DNA of 64,000 nt, from assembly GCA_964489125.1 (NCBI GenBank), contig CAZAXY010000004.1:9061-73060 (forward strand), written 5' to 3'. A program made the position numbers and the translations under genes. The stretch is from GYS-P2D sp964489125 (GTDB taxonomy: Bacteria > Bacteroidota > Bacteroidia > Chitinophagales > Saprospiraceae). Positions 52,001 through 61,400 of the stretch are shown one piece after another (position 1 is the first letter of the stretch; each line of letters begins with the position of its first letter). Below the pieces are notes generated by a model that saw only the letters and a program-made list of their open reading frames with translations, was not told the DNA's origin and did no database searches.

Positions 52001-54487
52001 GAATTCATCGGACAGGCCGTAGTGACGTGCTCAGCAGGATCGTTTGGCAATAATGATGTGGCGGCTATACTTGATCTTAGACCTGCCAATCAAGCAACTC
52101 CTGGTGATGATTGGGCTGCTCCAGCAACAAATGGCGCTGATGTTCTCGATATTACTAATCCAACAACATGGACTATCCAGCAATTAGGACAGATCTATGG
52201 TACGTCTGTTGGGAATACGGATGGAAATATCTTCTTTGGAGCCTCCAATGTATATGCATATGATGGAGATCCATTTACGCCAATAGCATTAGGGCCAGGC
52301 GGAGAGCAAGGTATATATGCTACCAACTTCGCTAATCCTAATAATGTACAGACTCTTGTAACAACAACTAATAACTTTATTGCTAATCCTGTTGGAGGGA
52401 CGGTAGTTCCAGGCAGATTCTTAGATACGAACCTCGCTGACAATCCATTGCCGACAGGATGGGGAAATATAGCCTATGACGAGGTTACTAATACGCTTTA
52501 TGGTACAAACCTTTCTGATGGACGTATATATGTGATTGATGCTTCAACAGGTGTGATTGAGCAAGTGATTGATCCGTTTCCAGCGGGAGGTGCAGGATTC
52601 CTCTCTGATCCGTATCCAGCTGATCAGGTAGTATGGGCAATTGAACTCAACCAGTGTACGAGACAGATATTCTTCATTCAGCAGAATTTTGCTGGAGGAG
52701 GTAATAATCTAGGTGACGGAGGTGGCAACCGACCGAAGAGTCTTTATACGCTGGACATCGACAATGCAAATGGTATGTTGAGCAATCAACAACTATTCCA
52801 AGTAATTAATGAAGGTACAAGAGAGAAAATCACAGATATAGACTTCAGTACAGATTGTAGTAGGATGTTATTAGGGGAGAGAGGTACCGTCCATAATTCC
52901 GGAGTTTACTTATTCGAGTTAAATGGTGCTGGCAACAACTTTGATCTTCTCACAGATATTTCAGTAGGAAGCATTGACGGAGGAGATCCATGGGAATTCG
53001 GATTGAATAGCTCAGGTGGTGTGGCCTTTGGTTCTGATGAAGTAAGCACTGACGCAGGTATATGTGATACCTTGATTTGGGCGATGGCTGACTGTTTGGA
53101 TCCGGCATTAGTACCGGGTGAGTGTAACTCTTATGGTCCACAGGGGACATATATACCTTCAAACAATATTACAGACCTGAGTGGGAATTTGAACTCTACT
53201 GCAATTTTTGCAGATATCACTCCAGAGTTTCAGCTCGATCCACGATTCTCTAAATTTGGGTTGGGTGATATAGAGATCTTCAACTGTTGCTGTCCTGGTA
53301 TCGGCAATGCAGCATCAGCCTTAGAGTCTGGGCAAATTGCAGGTGCCGTGATAGGTCCTGATGATCGAGGAGCAGTCAACTTCAATGTTGCTCTTGCGGG
53401 CGAGGAGTTAGGATATGATGTTACCGATAGTGAAGGGCTGTATGGATTTGAATCGCTGGAGATGAATAGGCCTTATACGGTAAGTCCAAGCAAAGTTGAT
53501 CATATGGTTTCTGGTGTTACTACGCTTGACTTGATCTTAATTCAGAATCACATATTAGGGACACTCGAAATAGAAGATCCTAAGCTTCTAATAGCTGCAG
53601 ACATTAATAACTCTGGAACTATTAACGCGCTTGATATAATAGAATTACGTAGAGCTTTACTCGGCCTATCATACGTGGCGCCTACTGCTGAGGCTTGGAG
53701 ATTTATTACTGCTGATTCAGAAGTAATGAAGGGACGTGGTGGTACAAATTATGATGAAGAATATCACTTTAGATCTCTTGAGGAGAGTCAGTACGAAGCT
53801 GATTTCTATGCGATCAAGGTAGGTGATGTAAACAATACACTAGCCACGGCTAAGAGTAGAAATTCAGACTTCCAAACGCTTAAACTCAAAAGGTCGCATT
53901 CTTCTATTCATATAAATACACCGGACGAATTGGACTTCAGAGGTATGCAAATGTCAATTGATCTACGAGGACAGCAATTAGTAGAGGTTACTTCTGATTA
54001 TATAGAAATTAGCGAAAGCAACTACAATATATCAGAAGGAATCTTGAGGATTAGCTTCCATGCTAATAGTACAGTCGACTTACCAGCTAATGGGACTATG
54101 TTAAAATTGCACTTCGCAGGTCGAGCAGGAACAGTAGATCTTACCGATCATATGAATGCGGAGACGTATAATAGTGATCTGAGACCGAGTAACTTTATAT
54201 TGACTGAAGATTTCGAGTTAGAAGGTTATTCATTAGGTCAGAATAATCCTAACCCAACTTCAGGTATTGCAACTATAGACTTTATTATTCCTACAAAGCA
54301 GACAGTGCAAATGAACTTCTATTCTCTTGACGGAAGACTCGTTGGCAGTATGATTCAAGAATATCCTGCTGGTCGCAATACGGTAATAGTAGACAGAGAC
54401 TTGGTACAACATAGCACGGGCTCGATCATCTATAAGATGATTACGGATGAGTTCGTAGCTACTAAGAATATGATAATAGTGAAATAA
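46022..54487 (+). CDS. Giant T9SS-exported adhesin-like protein with twelve DUF11 repeats, dockerin-like domain and sorting domain
   Basis: 2821 residues. A signal segment (~1-40) ends 'SVQAQC'. An N-terminal domain is followed by twelve DUF11 repeats (~145-1975), each opening 'YDLSIQK...GPF..GD.VTF.I.V.NEG'. They are joined by Asp-rich linkers such as 'DDGDDIDSDPDIRKDADD' that probably bind calcium. Residues ~1985-2425 resemble a beta-propeller ('YVIDASTGVIEQVIDP', 'FSTDCSRMLLGERGT'). A dockerin-like EF pair lies at ~2492-2553 ('AADINNSGTINALDIIELRR'), then a cohesin-like segment. The end is a T9SS type A sorting domain ('LGQNNPNPTSGIATIDF', ...'ATKNMIIVK'). Likely a long surface stalk for attachment. 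Confidence 0.9.
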   Translation: MRTTLLNMSRTNQLLSNFSKMALSAVFLTTLMFGYDSVQAQCDPNDTTAPTVIWRNVNTTFHPTTCSVAIWPKEVVFNAYDDTTPMKHLRISFDPEGRRNSITLRAEDGLRQTIDVYVTDLCGNQTICRPTVDINDNTGQCVNRFDLALQKTIATTGPFELGDTVTFDIDVFNQGSDDAFRIQLTDFVPAGLILTDADWTLNGSTASLNNPIASLAAGLSTTVQIDFVISPTFTGTEIINAAEISAADDDMDPNNSPPQDADSVPDAVNGNDAGGQVDSSSDDVLTGDGSGTPGDTNASTDEDDQDPARIVIDRFDLSIQKSLVTAGPFELGDVVTFEIAVTNEGTLTGTNIGITEFPDAGLNFSSAATSSNVTGTDNAYTILNLPGGLTETFAVSYIIDSDFEGDVLMNVVEITSDNGNDIDSDPDIRKDAADGLDSTATGDDDGGNVGENDDDDEDMVMINVDRYDLSIQKANLSTGPFQAGDLLTFEITVVNEGSLDAANIGITEFPEMGLIFDQLAGANTNVTAVTASNYTIGSLPAGETETFSVVYQIASDFEGSSLMNVVEITSDDGDDIDSNPNIRKDADDGLDGTATGDDDDGNVGETDDDDEDMVMIPVNRYDLSIQKSIVSTGPFNPGDSIIFDLVVTNEGSLDASNIEVTEFPDNGLVFLAVDGATSTNVSGTGSNYTIDSIAAGGSELIRVVYRIDEDFMGTELMNVVEITADDGDDIDSDPDIRKDADDDLDGTAIGDDDGGNVGETDDDDEDMVIIPVEQIFDLALLKELDTMSTPGPYMAGDTIEFTITVTNEGSLDAFDIDIRDIPDTGLSQPTLTFAQPDVLPTGLPDVFTVDFVGAGETLSFNVQAIIAQDFMGECLFNVAEIIGASDVDGGPDAVDIDSTPDDNVAEDDDQDQAKVDVFQNFDLALIKVLDSIATPGPYSGGDRVEFTVSVINQGTIDAFNVEVEDRNPAGLSSPTLVMQPGISQAGSGIYLIETIPAGSSFSFNVEAFIDQGFMDDCIVNVAEITDARDVSGTVRTDTDSSTGNNDGTEDDQDQAKINVGQVFDLALIKVLDTLATGRGVGPFEPGDPVRYIVTVFNQGTLNATNISVMDMTPVGLSVPILVSGQSGVTGTDGTGMFTIATLGAGMSFSFEIQAFIDQNFTGAQLINDAEIVGAQNAANAPDVDSTPADDATPDDLANDNDTADVNGGDDQDPAIITVNQVFDLALRKTLSSGQLRSVFPGDTVSFDITVFNQGRIDASRIDLVEYVPAGLQLIQENGWGPLNNQNESRRNNIIPSGLSPGQSTTVQVRFVVTADQSGVIVNAAEIIRADNEFNLQDCDSTEDGNPNNDDIINDDIGSACDTNSDDEDDHDIESIEVNIYDLALMKTDNNDGPYQPGNDVPFQIMIINQGSVPSGMVSVIDYVPNGTSLSPTDNNGWVQSGNNITNSINNIAVGQSETLDLILRIDSDFRGLFIRNWAEISSDSGNDIDSTPDGINFNQPGETNDLADDDVKDEDGMNGGDEDDHDPTVIGVRFYDLSIQKSILNGVDGFELGDTVEFEITVVNEGTLDASNITVTDFPDPGLNFIGQGNNNSTNVMGTNPVFTIADLDRGDSETFTLIYEIDPSFTGGTLMNIVEITSDDGDDIDSNPDIRKDIDDGLDGTDNGDDDGGNVGETDDDDEDMVMLEIGRDYDLAIDKQIVTQGPFQLGGEVTFLITVTNEGQLDAANVGITDFPDAGLSFEGTNVGSNTNVTGTGNDYIVLDLDVGQSEQFEITYSINNDFAGSQLMNIVEITADDGDDIDSDPNVRKDTDDLGDGIQDDDEDMVVIPLDRYDLSIQKTIESEGPFDLGDQVTFTITVVNEGTLDASNIEVTDFADEDLTFVSNDLPANVTGNNFQYVIASLAAGATETFDITLQISDTSTEIELMNIVEITADDGDDIDSDPDIRKNSDDGLDGTANGDDDGGNVGETDDDDEDMVIIPITPPQELCPCPDEEFIGQAVVTCSAGSFGNNDVAAILDLRPANQATPGDDWAAPATNGADVLDITNPTTWTIQQLGQIYGTSVGNTDGNIFFGASNVYAYDGDPFTPIALGPGGEQGIYATNFANPNNVQTLVTTTNNFIANPVGGTVVPGRFLDTNLADNPLPTGWGNIAYDEVTNTLYGTNLSDGRIYVIDASTGVIEQVIDPFPAGGAGFLSDPYPADQVVWAIELNQCTRQIFFIQQNFAGGGNNLGDGGGNRPKSLYTLDIDNANGMLSNQQLFQVINEGTREKITDIDFSTDCSRMLLGERGTVHNSGVYLFELNGAGNNFDLLTDISVGSIDGGDPWEFGLNSSGGVAFGSDEVSTDAGICDTLIWAMADCLDPALVPGECNSYGPQGTYIPSNNITDLSGNLNSTAIFADITPEFQLDPRFSKFGLGDIEIFNCCCPGIGNAASALESGQIAGAVIGPDDRGAVNFNVALAGEELGYDVTDSEGLYGFESLEMNRPYTVSPSKVDHMVSGVTTLDLILIQNHILGTLEIEDPKLLIAADINNSGTINALDIIELRRALLGLSYVAPTAEAWRFITADSEVMKGRGGTNYDEEYHFRSLEESQYEADFYAIKVGDVNNTLATAKSRNSDFQTLKLKRSHSSIHINTPDELDFRGMQMSIDLRGQQLVEVTSDYIEISESNYNISEGILRISFHANSTVDLPANGTMLKLHFAGRAGTVDLTDHMNAETYNSDLRPSNFILTEDFELEGYSLGQNNPNPTSGIATIDFIIPTKQTVQMNFYSLDGRLVGSMIQEYPAGRNTVIVDRDLVQHSTGSIIYKMITDEFVATKNMIIVK
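46451..51957 (+). repeat. Twelve tandem ~420-510 bp coding repeats (DUF11)
   Basis: Repeat units begin near 46451, 46961, 47411, 47875, 48341, 48777, 49201, 49678, 50155, 50621, 51083 and 51509. Units 2-4 and 10-12 are the most alike, including near-identical Asp-codon tracts (GATGATGATGACGAGGAT type) at their ends. Units 5-8 form a second subgroup ('FDLALIKVLD'). This pattern points to unequal recombination within two subfamilies. Confidence 0.85.
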
Positions 54488-54513
54488 TTAATTTTTAACA
54501 AGCGAATAAAATA

Positions 54514-54547
54514 AGAGACTCTAAATTAATTAGAGTCTCTTTTTTTA
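54514..54547 (+). terminator. Intrinsic terminator of the giant adhesin gene
   Basis: A perfect 10-bp stem (54514-54523 with 54531-54540), a 7-nt loop and seven T residues, 27 bases after the stop codon. Confidence 0.93.
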
Positions 54548-54601
54548 TGCATATGTTTTAGGGATGTACCATATTCGCACCTTTATTCAGAAAAGTTCTC
54601 C

Positions 54602-55891
54602 ATGTATAAAGTAAAAGATATCAATTTGGCCGAATGGGGCCGCAAAGAAATAGAATTAGCCGAGGCCGAAATGCCAGGGTTAATGGCACTCCGAGAAGAG
54701 TATGGAAACAGCAAGCCACTAAAGGGTGCTCGTATAGCAGGTTGTCTTCATATGACTATCCAAACGGCCGTTTTAATTGAAACTTTAGTCGAACTTGGAG
54801 CAGAAGTGACCTGGTCTTCTTGTAATATATTTTCTACTCAAGATCATGCTGCTGCTGCTATAGCGAAAGCAGGCGTACCGGTATATGCTTGGAAAGGCAT
54901 GTCTGAAGAAGAATTTTGGTGGGCCATAGAGCAAACTCTGTTTGCATTTGAAGGAGATAAACCACTTAATATGATCTTAGACGATGGTGGTGATCTAACT
55001 AATATAGTTCTCGATAAGCACCCAGAGCTAGTACCAGGTATCAAGGGATTGAGTGAAGAAACAACAACGGGTGTTCACAGACTCTATGAAAGAGAGATTA
55101 ACGGAACACTTGCGCTTCCTGCAATTAATGTCAATGACTCAGTAACTAAGTCAAAGTTTGACAACAAATACGGATGCAAAGAGTCTTGTGTTGATGCCAT
55201 ACGTCGAGCTACTGATATCATGATGGCAGGCAAAGTAGCTGTAGTAGCTGGATATGGAGACGTAGGTAAAGGATCTGCGGCTTCATTAAGAGGAGCAGGC
55301 TGTAGAGTAATCGTAACGGAGATAGATCCTATATGTGCATTGCAAGCTGCAATGGATGGCTATGCTGTTAAGAAAATGGCCAATGCACTTCCGGAAGCAA
55401 ATATAATTATTACAGCTACAGGTAATAAAGATGTCATCAACGAAGAGCACTTCAAAATGATGAAGGATAAAACCATAGTATGTAACATAGGTCATTTTGA
55501 TAATGAAATTAATATGGCATGGTTGAATAAAGAGCATGGGGATAGTAAGATTGAGATCAAGCCACAAGTTGATAAGTACGTAGTCGAAGGCAAGGATATT
55601 ATTGTTTTGGCAGAAGGAAGATTAGTAAATCTTGGTTGTGCTACGGGCCACCCATCTTTTGTAATGTCTAATTCATTTACGAATCAGACTTTGGCTCAAC
55701 TTGAACTTTGGGAGAATTCGGATAAGTACGAGAACAAAGTTTATACTTTACCAAAACACCTAGATGAAAAGGTTGCTTACCTGCACTTGGACAAAATAGG
55801 TGCCGAACTAGAGGAGTTGTCAACCGAACAAGCCGATTATATAAATGTGCCTAAAAAAGGCCCTTATAAACCAGAATATTACAGATATTAA
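54602..55891 (+). CDS. ahcY: Adenosylhomocysteinase
   Basis: 429 residues. It splits S-adenosylhomocysteine into adenosine and homocysteine. Motifs are 'IAGCLHMTIQTAVLIETL' (substrate site), 'CNIFSTQDHAAAAIA', 'NDSVTKSKFDNKYGC' (catalytic Lys and Asp), the NAD site 'VVAGYGDVGKGSAASLRG' and the C-terminal 'GPYKPEYYRY' with the Lys/Tyr that close the NAD pocket. Length is typical. It is 27 bases upstream of metK, giving a compact methyl-cycle operon. Confidence 0.97.
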   Translation: MYKVKDINLAEWGRKEIELAEAEMPGLMALREEYGNSKPLKGARIAGCLHMTIQTAVLIETLVELGAEVTWSSCNIFSTQDHAAAAIAKAGVPVYAWKGMSEEEFWWAIEQTLFAFEGDKPLNMILDDGGDLTNIVLDKHPELVPGIKGLSEETTTGVHRLYEREINGTLALPAINVNDSVTKSKFDNKYGCKESCVDAIRRATDIMMAGKVAVVAGYGDVGKGSAASLRGAGCRVIVTEIDPICALQAAMDGYAVKKMANALPEANIIITATGNKDVINEEHFKMMKDKTIVCNIGHFDNEINMAWLNKEHGDSKIEIKPQVDKYVVEGKDIIVLAEGRLVNLGCATGHPSFVMSNSFTNQTLAQLELWENSDKYENKVYTLPKHLDEKVAYLHLDKIGAELEELSTEQADYINVPKKGPYKPEYYRY

Positions 55892-55918
55892 TCACTACAT
55901 ATTTCTAAAAGAATATAA

Positions 55919-57211
55919 ATGCCATACTTATTTACTTCTGAGTCCGTATCTGAAGGCCACCCAGATAAAGTAGCTGATCAAATTAGCGATGCGCTCATTG
56001 ATCACTTTTTGGCTTTCGACCCTAATTCTAAAGTAGCTTGTGAAACTTTAGTGACTACAGGTCAAGTTGTGCTCGCTGGTGAGGTTAATACGAGTTCTTA
56101 CTTAGATGTACAAACGATAGCAAGAGATGTCATCCGTAAGATTGGATACACTAAAGCGGAATATATGTTTGAGGCTAACTCATGTGGTGTATTTAGTGCA
56201 ATCCATGAGCAGTCGTCAGATATTAATCAGGGAGTAGATCGCAAGGCGGCCGATGACTTCGAGTCTAAGGCCAATGCGCAAGGAGCTGGAGACCAAGGAA
56301 TGATGTTTGGTTATGCTACAACGGAGTGCGAGAACTATATGCCTATGCCACTGTATTTGTCCCACCTTATACTAGAGGAGTTAGCAGCAGTGAGAAGAGA
56401 GAATAAGCGTATAAAATATCTAAGGCCAGATGCCAAGTCTCAAGTAACCATAGAGTATTCCGATACTAATAAGCCGCTCAGAATAGACACCATAGTAGTT
56501 TCAACGCAGCATGACGATTTTGCAGAGGACGAAGAAATGCTTGCAAGAATTAAGAAGGACATAGTTTCTTATGTCATACCGAGAGTAAAAAAGCGAGTTT
56601 CGCCAAAGATTAAGAGGCTATTCAAGGCAGATATAACCTACCATATTAACCCTACGGGCAAGTTTGTAATAGGCGGCCCTCATGGCGATACTGGCCTTAC
56701 AGGTCGTAAGATTATTGTAGATACCTACGGGGGCAAGGGAGCTCATGGAGGCGGCGCTTTCAGTGGTAAAGATCCTTCTAAGGTTGATAGATCTGCAGCA
56801 TATGCAACTCGACATATCGCCAAGAATCTAGTAGCTGCTGGAGTCTGTAGTGAAGTTTTGGTACAAGTGTCGTATGCAATAGGCGTTGCCAAACCTTGCG
56901 GTATATTTGTTGATACCTATGGCACCTGTAATCTAAAAGGTGAGAATGGAAAAAAGCTAAAGGATAGTGTAATTGCGGATCAGGTCAACTCAATATTTGA
57001 CATGCGCCCATATGCGATAGAGCAGCGATTCAATCTTCGTACACCGATCTATGCCGAAACTGCGGCCTATGGTCACATGGGCCGAGAGTCTAAAACTGTC
57101 ACCAAAGTCTTTGAGAATGCTGGACAACGAACTGAAGTCGAGGTAGAACTCTTCCCATGGGAGAAGCTCGACTATGTTGATAAAGTGCAAAAAGCATTTA
57201 ATCTGGCATAA
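55919..57211 (+). CDS. metK: S-adenosylmethionine synthetase
   Basis: 430 residues. 'FTSESVSEGHPDKVADQISD' at the N-terminus binds ATP, 'GAGDQGMMFGYATTE' is the central signature and 'GGGAFSGKDPSKVDRSAAY' the phosphate loop. It makes SAM from methionine and ATP; with AhcY it forms the start and end of the SAM cycle. Numerous methyltransferases in the polysaccharide locus depend on this supply but are not linked to it. Confidence 0.97.
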   Translation: MPYLFTSESVSEGHPDKVADQISDALIDHFLAFDPNSKVACETLVTTGQVVLAGEVNTSSYLDVQTIARDVIRKIGYTKAEYMFEANSCGVFSAIHEQSSDINQGVDRKAADDFESKANAQGAGDQGMMFGYATTECENYMPMPLYLSHLILEELAAVRRENKRIKYLRPDAKSQVTIEYSDTNKPLRIDTIVVSTQHDDFAEDEEMLARIKKDIVSYVIPRVKKRVSPKIKRLFKADITYHINPTGKFVIGGPHGDTGLTGRKIIVDTYGGKGAHGGGAFSGKDPSKVDRSAAYATRHIAKNLVAAGVCSEVLVQVSYAIGVAKPCGIFVDTYGTCNLKGENGKKLKDSVIADQVNSIFDMRPYAIEQRFNLRTPIYAETAAYGHMGRESKTVTKVFENAGQRTEVEVELFPWEKLDYVDKVQKAFNLA

Positions 57212-57222
57212 ATCAAAATATT

Positions 57223-57672
57223 ATGAAGGTGCTCATGGTCTGTCTAGGTAACATATGTCGCAGTCCATTGGCTCATGGCATATTACAATCTCGCATCGAT
57301 GTTATGGAATTAGATTGGGAGGTAGACTCTGCTGGTACAAGTGCTTGGCATGTCGGAGAGTGCCCAGATAGGCGATCTATTTCCATCGCAGAGAGCAATG
57401 GTATTGACATCAGAGATCAGAGAGCTCGACAATTCATAGCCAGTGATTTAGAATACTATGACATCATCTACGTCATGGATAGCTCTAATTATCAGAATGT
57501 AAGACAATTAGACCGTACAAATAGTAGTACTCACAAAATAAAGATAATACTCAATATCGTTTATCCAGGAGAAAACCGAGCGGTTCCTGATCCCTACTAT
57601 GATAACAATTTTCAAGAGGTATATCAGATGTTAGAACAAGCGGTAGGCAAGATCATAGAGGAATACACTTGA
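57223..57672 (+). CDS. Low-molecular-weight protein tyrosine phosphatase
   Basis: 149 residues. The catalytic P-loop 'VLMVCLGNICRSPLAHGIL' (CX5RS) is at the N-terminus and the acid-base Asp in 'AVPDPYYDNN' near residue 127. It could act on tyrosine kinases that regulate polysaccharide export, but no such kinase is in the window. It is 11 bases after metK and overlaps the next gene, so it is probably in the same transcript. Confidence 0.92.
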   Translation: MKVLMVCLGNICRSPLAHGILQSRIDVMELDWEVDSAGTSAWHVGECPDRRSISIAESNGIDIRDQRARQFIASDLEYYDIIYVMDSSNYQNVRQLDRTNSSTHKIKIILNIVYPGENRAVPDPYYDNNFQEVYQMLEQAVGKIIEEYT

Positions 57673-58154
57673 GCAAATTCAGACAGATTATTATAGCGTT
57701 TTTGACGCTGATATCGGCTTCGGTTGTTGGCCAACCTAGTGAGACATCCATATCTAGAGTTCTCAATGAAGTCAATGCGCTAAGAAAGAGAGGATGTCAG
57801 TGTGGAGATACCTATATGCTACCGGCTCCTCCACTTAGATGGAATGTTAAGCTGTACGAAGTCTCTAGGCACTATGCCCGCTACCTATACAGAAACAAAC
57901 TCTTTTCACACACAACAAAAGACGGCCGAACTCTGGCAGATAGATTAGACCATTTAAATTACAAATGGACGCATATAGGAGAGAACCTTGGTCAGGGTTA
58001 TGACGACTTTTATGTTGTTTTCGACGCTTGGATATCTAGTCCAAGTCATTGCAAAATGCTTATGAATCCGTCAGTGACAGACTTTGGGATGTCAAAGTAT
58101 CATGACTATTGGGTTCAGACGTTTACCAAGCCTGCCGAGTATGCCTCACATTAA
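57669..58154 (+). CDS. Secreted CAP-domain (SCP/PR-1) protein
   Basis: 161 residues from a TTG that overlaps the phosphatase stop (TTGA). A signal peptide (1-21, ending SVVGQ) precedes the CAP domain: 'VLNEVNALRKRGCQCGD', 'SRHYARYLYRNKLFSH', 'ADRLDHLNYKWTHIGENLG' and 'SPSHCKMLMNPSVTDFG'. The His and Glu residues of the CAP cavity are kept. Function of bacterial CAP proteins is largely unknown. Confidence 0.85.
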   Translation: MSKFRQIIIAFLTLISASVVGQPSETSISRVLNEVNALRKRGCQCGDTYMLPAPPLRWNVKLYEVSRHYARYLYRNKLFSHTTKDGRTLADRLDHLNYKWTHIGENLGQGYDDFYVVFDAWISSPSHCKMLMNPSVTDFGMSKYHDYWVQTFTKPAEYASH

Positions 58155-58455
58155 ATAAATTATTTATTAGTCAGATTAATTTTGATAAATACCCGCCTGT
58201 TTCAATACCATACTCTTAATACTCACATACATTTGTACCCATCTCCCACCCCTTATTGAATCCCTAAGTATAGAAGTATAAAAGAATTAAACAGCTATGG
58301 CATAAGCTATAACTGAACCATATTCAGAACTCAAGAACTTAATTACGTCCCCTCGTAATACATTATCTCTTAATCCCTACACTGTTCATAAAGCATGTGA
58401 CAATGGTCACATCGGTTAAAGAAACTCAATCATTTTTTAACCAAAATTCACAGCA
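58155..58455. other. Leader region of the second giant surface protein
   Basis: An AT-rich 301-base gap with no gene on either strand. TACATTTG (58228-58235) matches TAnnTTTG, but no -33 element is at the expected distance. It lies 220 bases before the next start codon, leaving a long possible leader. Confidence 0.3.
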
Positions 58456-61400
58456 ATGCCTATGAGCAAAGTTTACTCCTTAGGGAATAGAGCTATTTTA
58501 CTTTGGCTTGTATCTACCATTATTTCTTTATCTGGCCTGTCAGCACAAGGTTTGACTTGTTTTGGCGAGTTACAAGCTTCACTTGATGACGCTTGTGAAA
58601 TCGTCATCGACGCCAGTGATATCTTAGTAAGTTTTCCTGACCCTTTCGTAGAGAGAGATTTTGAGATCACCATTACAGCCCAAGAAGGATCTACCTTAGA
58701 CGGCGTACGTGCAGAAGTAAGTGGCGGATTTTTGCCACTTAACGTCGGTTCAAGAATTCAATTTACAGAACCAGGTAACTTCATCGTATCAGTCCGGAAT
58801 ATTAGTACTGACGTCTCGTGTTGGGGCGAGTTCACAGTAGAAAACAAATTACCACCAGTATTAACGGGCGACTGTATGTGCCCTGATACTGCTACTGTAG
58901 TGACACCAGAATGCACTTTCACCTGTGCGGATATAAACGATTTTATGTCTAGCGATGAACTAAGTGTAGATCTTAATCCATTATTTATGGATAATTGTGG
59001 AGCAGCAACTAATGTAACACCGACAGATGTCCTTACTCCGGATACTGTCTGCGGTGGATATATTATAACCAGAACCTGGAGCGCAAGTATGTTCTCCGCG
59101 CACGGAGTGACATCTAGAGTTGTCGGTTGTAGACAGAAATTCAGATTTACACCGATAGATAGCTCAATGATCACTTCCCCCAATAGACAAGTGACCATAG
59201 AGTGTGGAACTGAAACAGATCCAGCGTCGCTCCGAAATTTTTTCTCCGATAGTTCTAGATTCCCTAATGCTGATCCAAATGACGCAATTCTTAATTCTTA
59301 TCCGTCGGTGCCACTAAGTCGTGATGAGCCACAATTTGACACTACTACAATCACAGTTCAAGTGCCACGGGATAGTTCTAGTATTGAAACTATAGAGCTA
59401 GCTGATGGAACAAGTTTTATTGGTACAGTTATCCATAAGATTATAGTGGACAGCAGCTTTATAGTAATTACGCAGCTCCCATTCATTAGACCGCTTGGAA
59501 TCGACGATGAGGATGTAGAGAGATTTTGTCAAGTATTTACTCAGTATAGCGATTCTGATTTGATTTTCCCTGACGCAAACTGCCCTAATTTCTACAAGTT
59601 TGTAAGAACATGGAAGTACGTAAACTGGTGTACCCGTGATGTATGGGAAGACACACAGATTATTAAGGTAAGTGATATCGAAGGTCCAGAATTCGAAGTC
59701 CCCAATATAGAGGGGTCTATATCAACCGAACCGTGGATCTGTGAAGCTGACTTTCAGGTTCCAAGTCCTATTGACACTAATACAATTGACAACTGTAGTG
59801 ATATCAACGATATCACGTGGATTGCCACTGTAACATTGCCTAATAGTACTCGGTTGATTGCGAGTCCAGCGAACAATTTTACTCTTAGAGGCTTGCCGCT
59901 CGGACCTCATGCAATAACATATGAGCTGACCGATGAGTGCGGGAATTCTTCTTTTGGTACTACTTCAGTCACCGTTGTTGATGAAATCAGCCCTAATGTT
60001 ATTATTAAGGATAGAATTATTGTAAGCATATCTTCTTCCAACGCTGAATGCTCCGCTAAAATCACTCCAGACAATATTAATGTTGGAACCTTTGATGCTT
60101 GTGATGAAGTATTGTTGGAAATAAGGAGATTTGAAGGAGGAATTCGTGTAGACTCCATTATGGGTAATGATAGTACTGGATTTGGACCTTTTGTAAAATT
60201 TACTCAAGAGGACATCACGAGCATCGATGCAGATGGGGTTTTATTTGGCGAACATATGATAGAATTTCGTGCTACAGATGATTCAGGCAATACTAACTTA
60301 GGATGGACAACAGTGAGAATAGAGGACAAGACTGGTACTCTTGAAGTGGATTGTGGTTCATCGACTATAAACTTAAGATGTGATGAAAGCTTTGAGGAGG
60401 CATTGATGGATTCTGTCAATATGCCTACTGCAATATTCACATCATGTGCTGTTTCACAACTTGATATAGACTTCAGGATAATCCGCAATGACATCAATAG
60501 TATCTGTAATGTCGGGAGTGCTGAAGTAGCATACTTTGTTAGTGGTGAAACCGATACAATTTGTATTAAACAATTCAATTTGGGAGATATTGATACAGTA
60601 AGCATTAGTTTTCCTCAGGCAGAAATTTCGGTAGATTGTGCAGATCAAGACTTTGGTGAGGTAGTTATATCAGGTGAGACTTGTAATAATCTCGTACAGA
60701 CTGTTGACGAAGAAGTATTCTTAGTTGATGGTGAAGAAGGATTCTGTAGAAAAATTCTAAGAACATTTACAATTATTGATTGGTGTGTTTTCACTGCCAA
60801 TTCAGATAGCGACGAGGGATTGACAACATTCACTCAGACTATCCTTGTAACAGATAATACTAATCCGGTAATCGTATGTGGTTCACCTACATTCTCTGTA
60901 GGAGCGGATTGTGGCTTATCTGGAATCACCTTATCAGCAACTGGCACAGATGCTGGCTGTACTGATGAGTTGACATGGACTGCACGCGTTGATATTGACG
61001 GAGATGATATTTTTGACTTAATTATAGATCCTGCTGTCAGTGATACTGTAGCGTCTATTATGATCGATACAATGCTTGCGCCTGGTACTTACAATGTGCT
61101 TTGGACAGCTCAGGATGATTGTAATAATATCGCAGAAGAACTCTGTCAATTTACAATTACAGACGAAGTCGCACCAATAGCGTCATGTGTAACTAGCATC
61201 TCAACTTCTTTGGGCGAAGATGGCATGGTTACTATATGGGCTGTTGACTTTGATATGAATGGTAGTAGCACTGATGCCTGTGGAGGTGAGTTGACTTACT
61301 CATTTAGTGGCGAGGATAGAAATGTCCCTAGTATAAGCTTGACATGTGATAGTGTACCTAATGGCATAACAATCAACAGGGAACTTAGAGTTTGGGTTTG

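Noticed and set aside
46690..52089. Many Ser/Ile-rich minus-strand open frames opposite the giant adhesin gene
   Set aside because: They are shadows of the Asp-codon tracts (GAT/GAC read backwards gives ATC/GTC and TCA/TCG) and share the repeat periodicity of the real gene.
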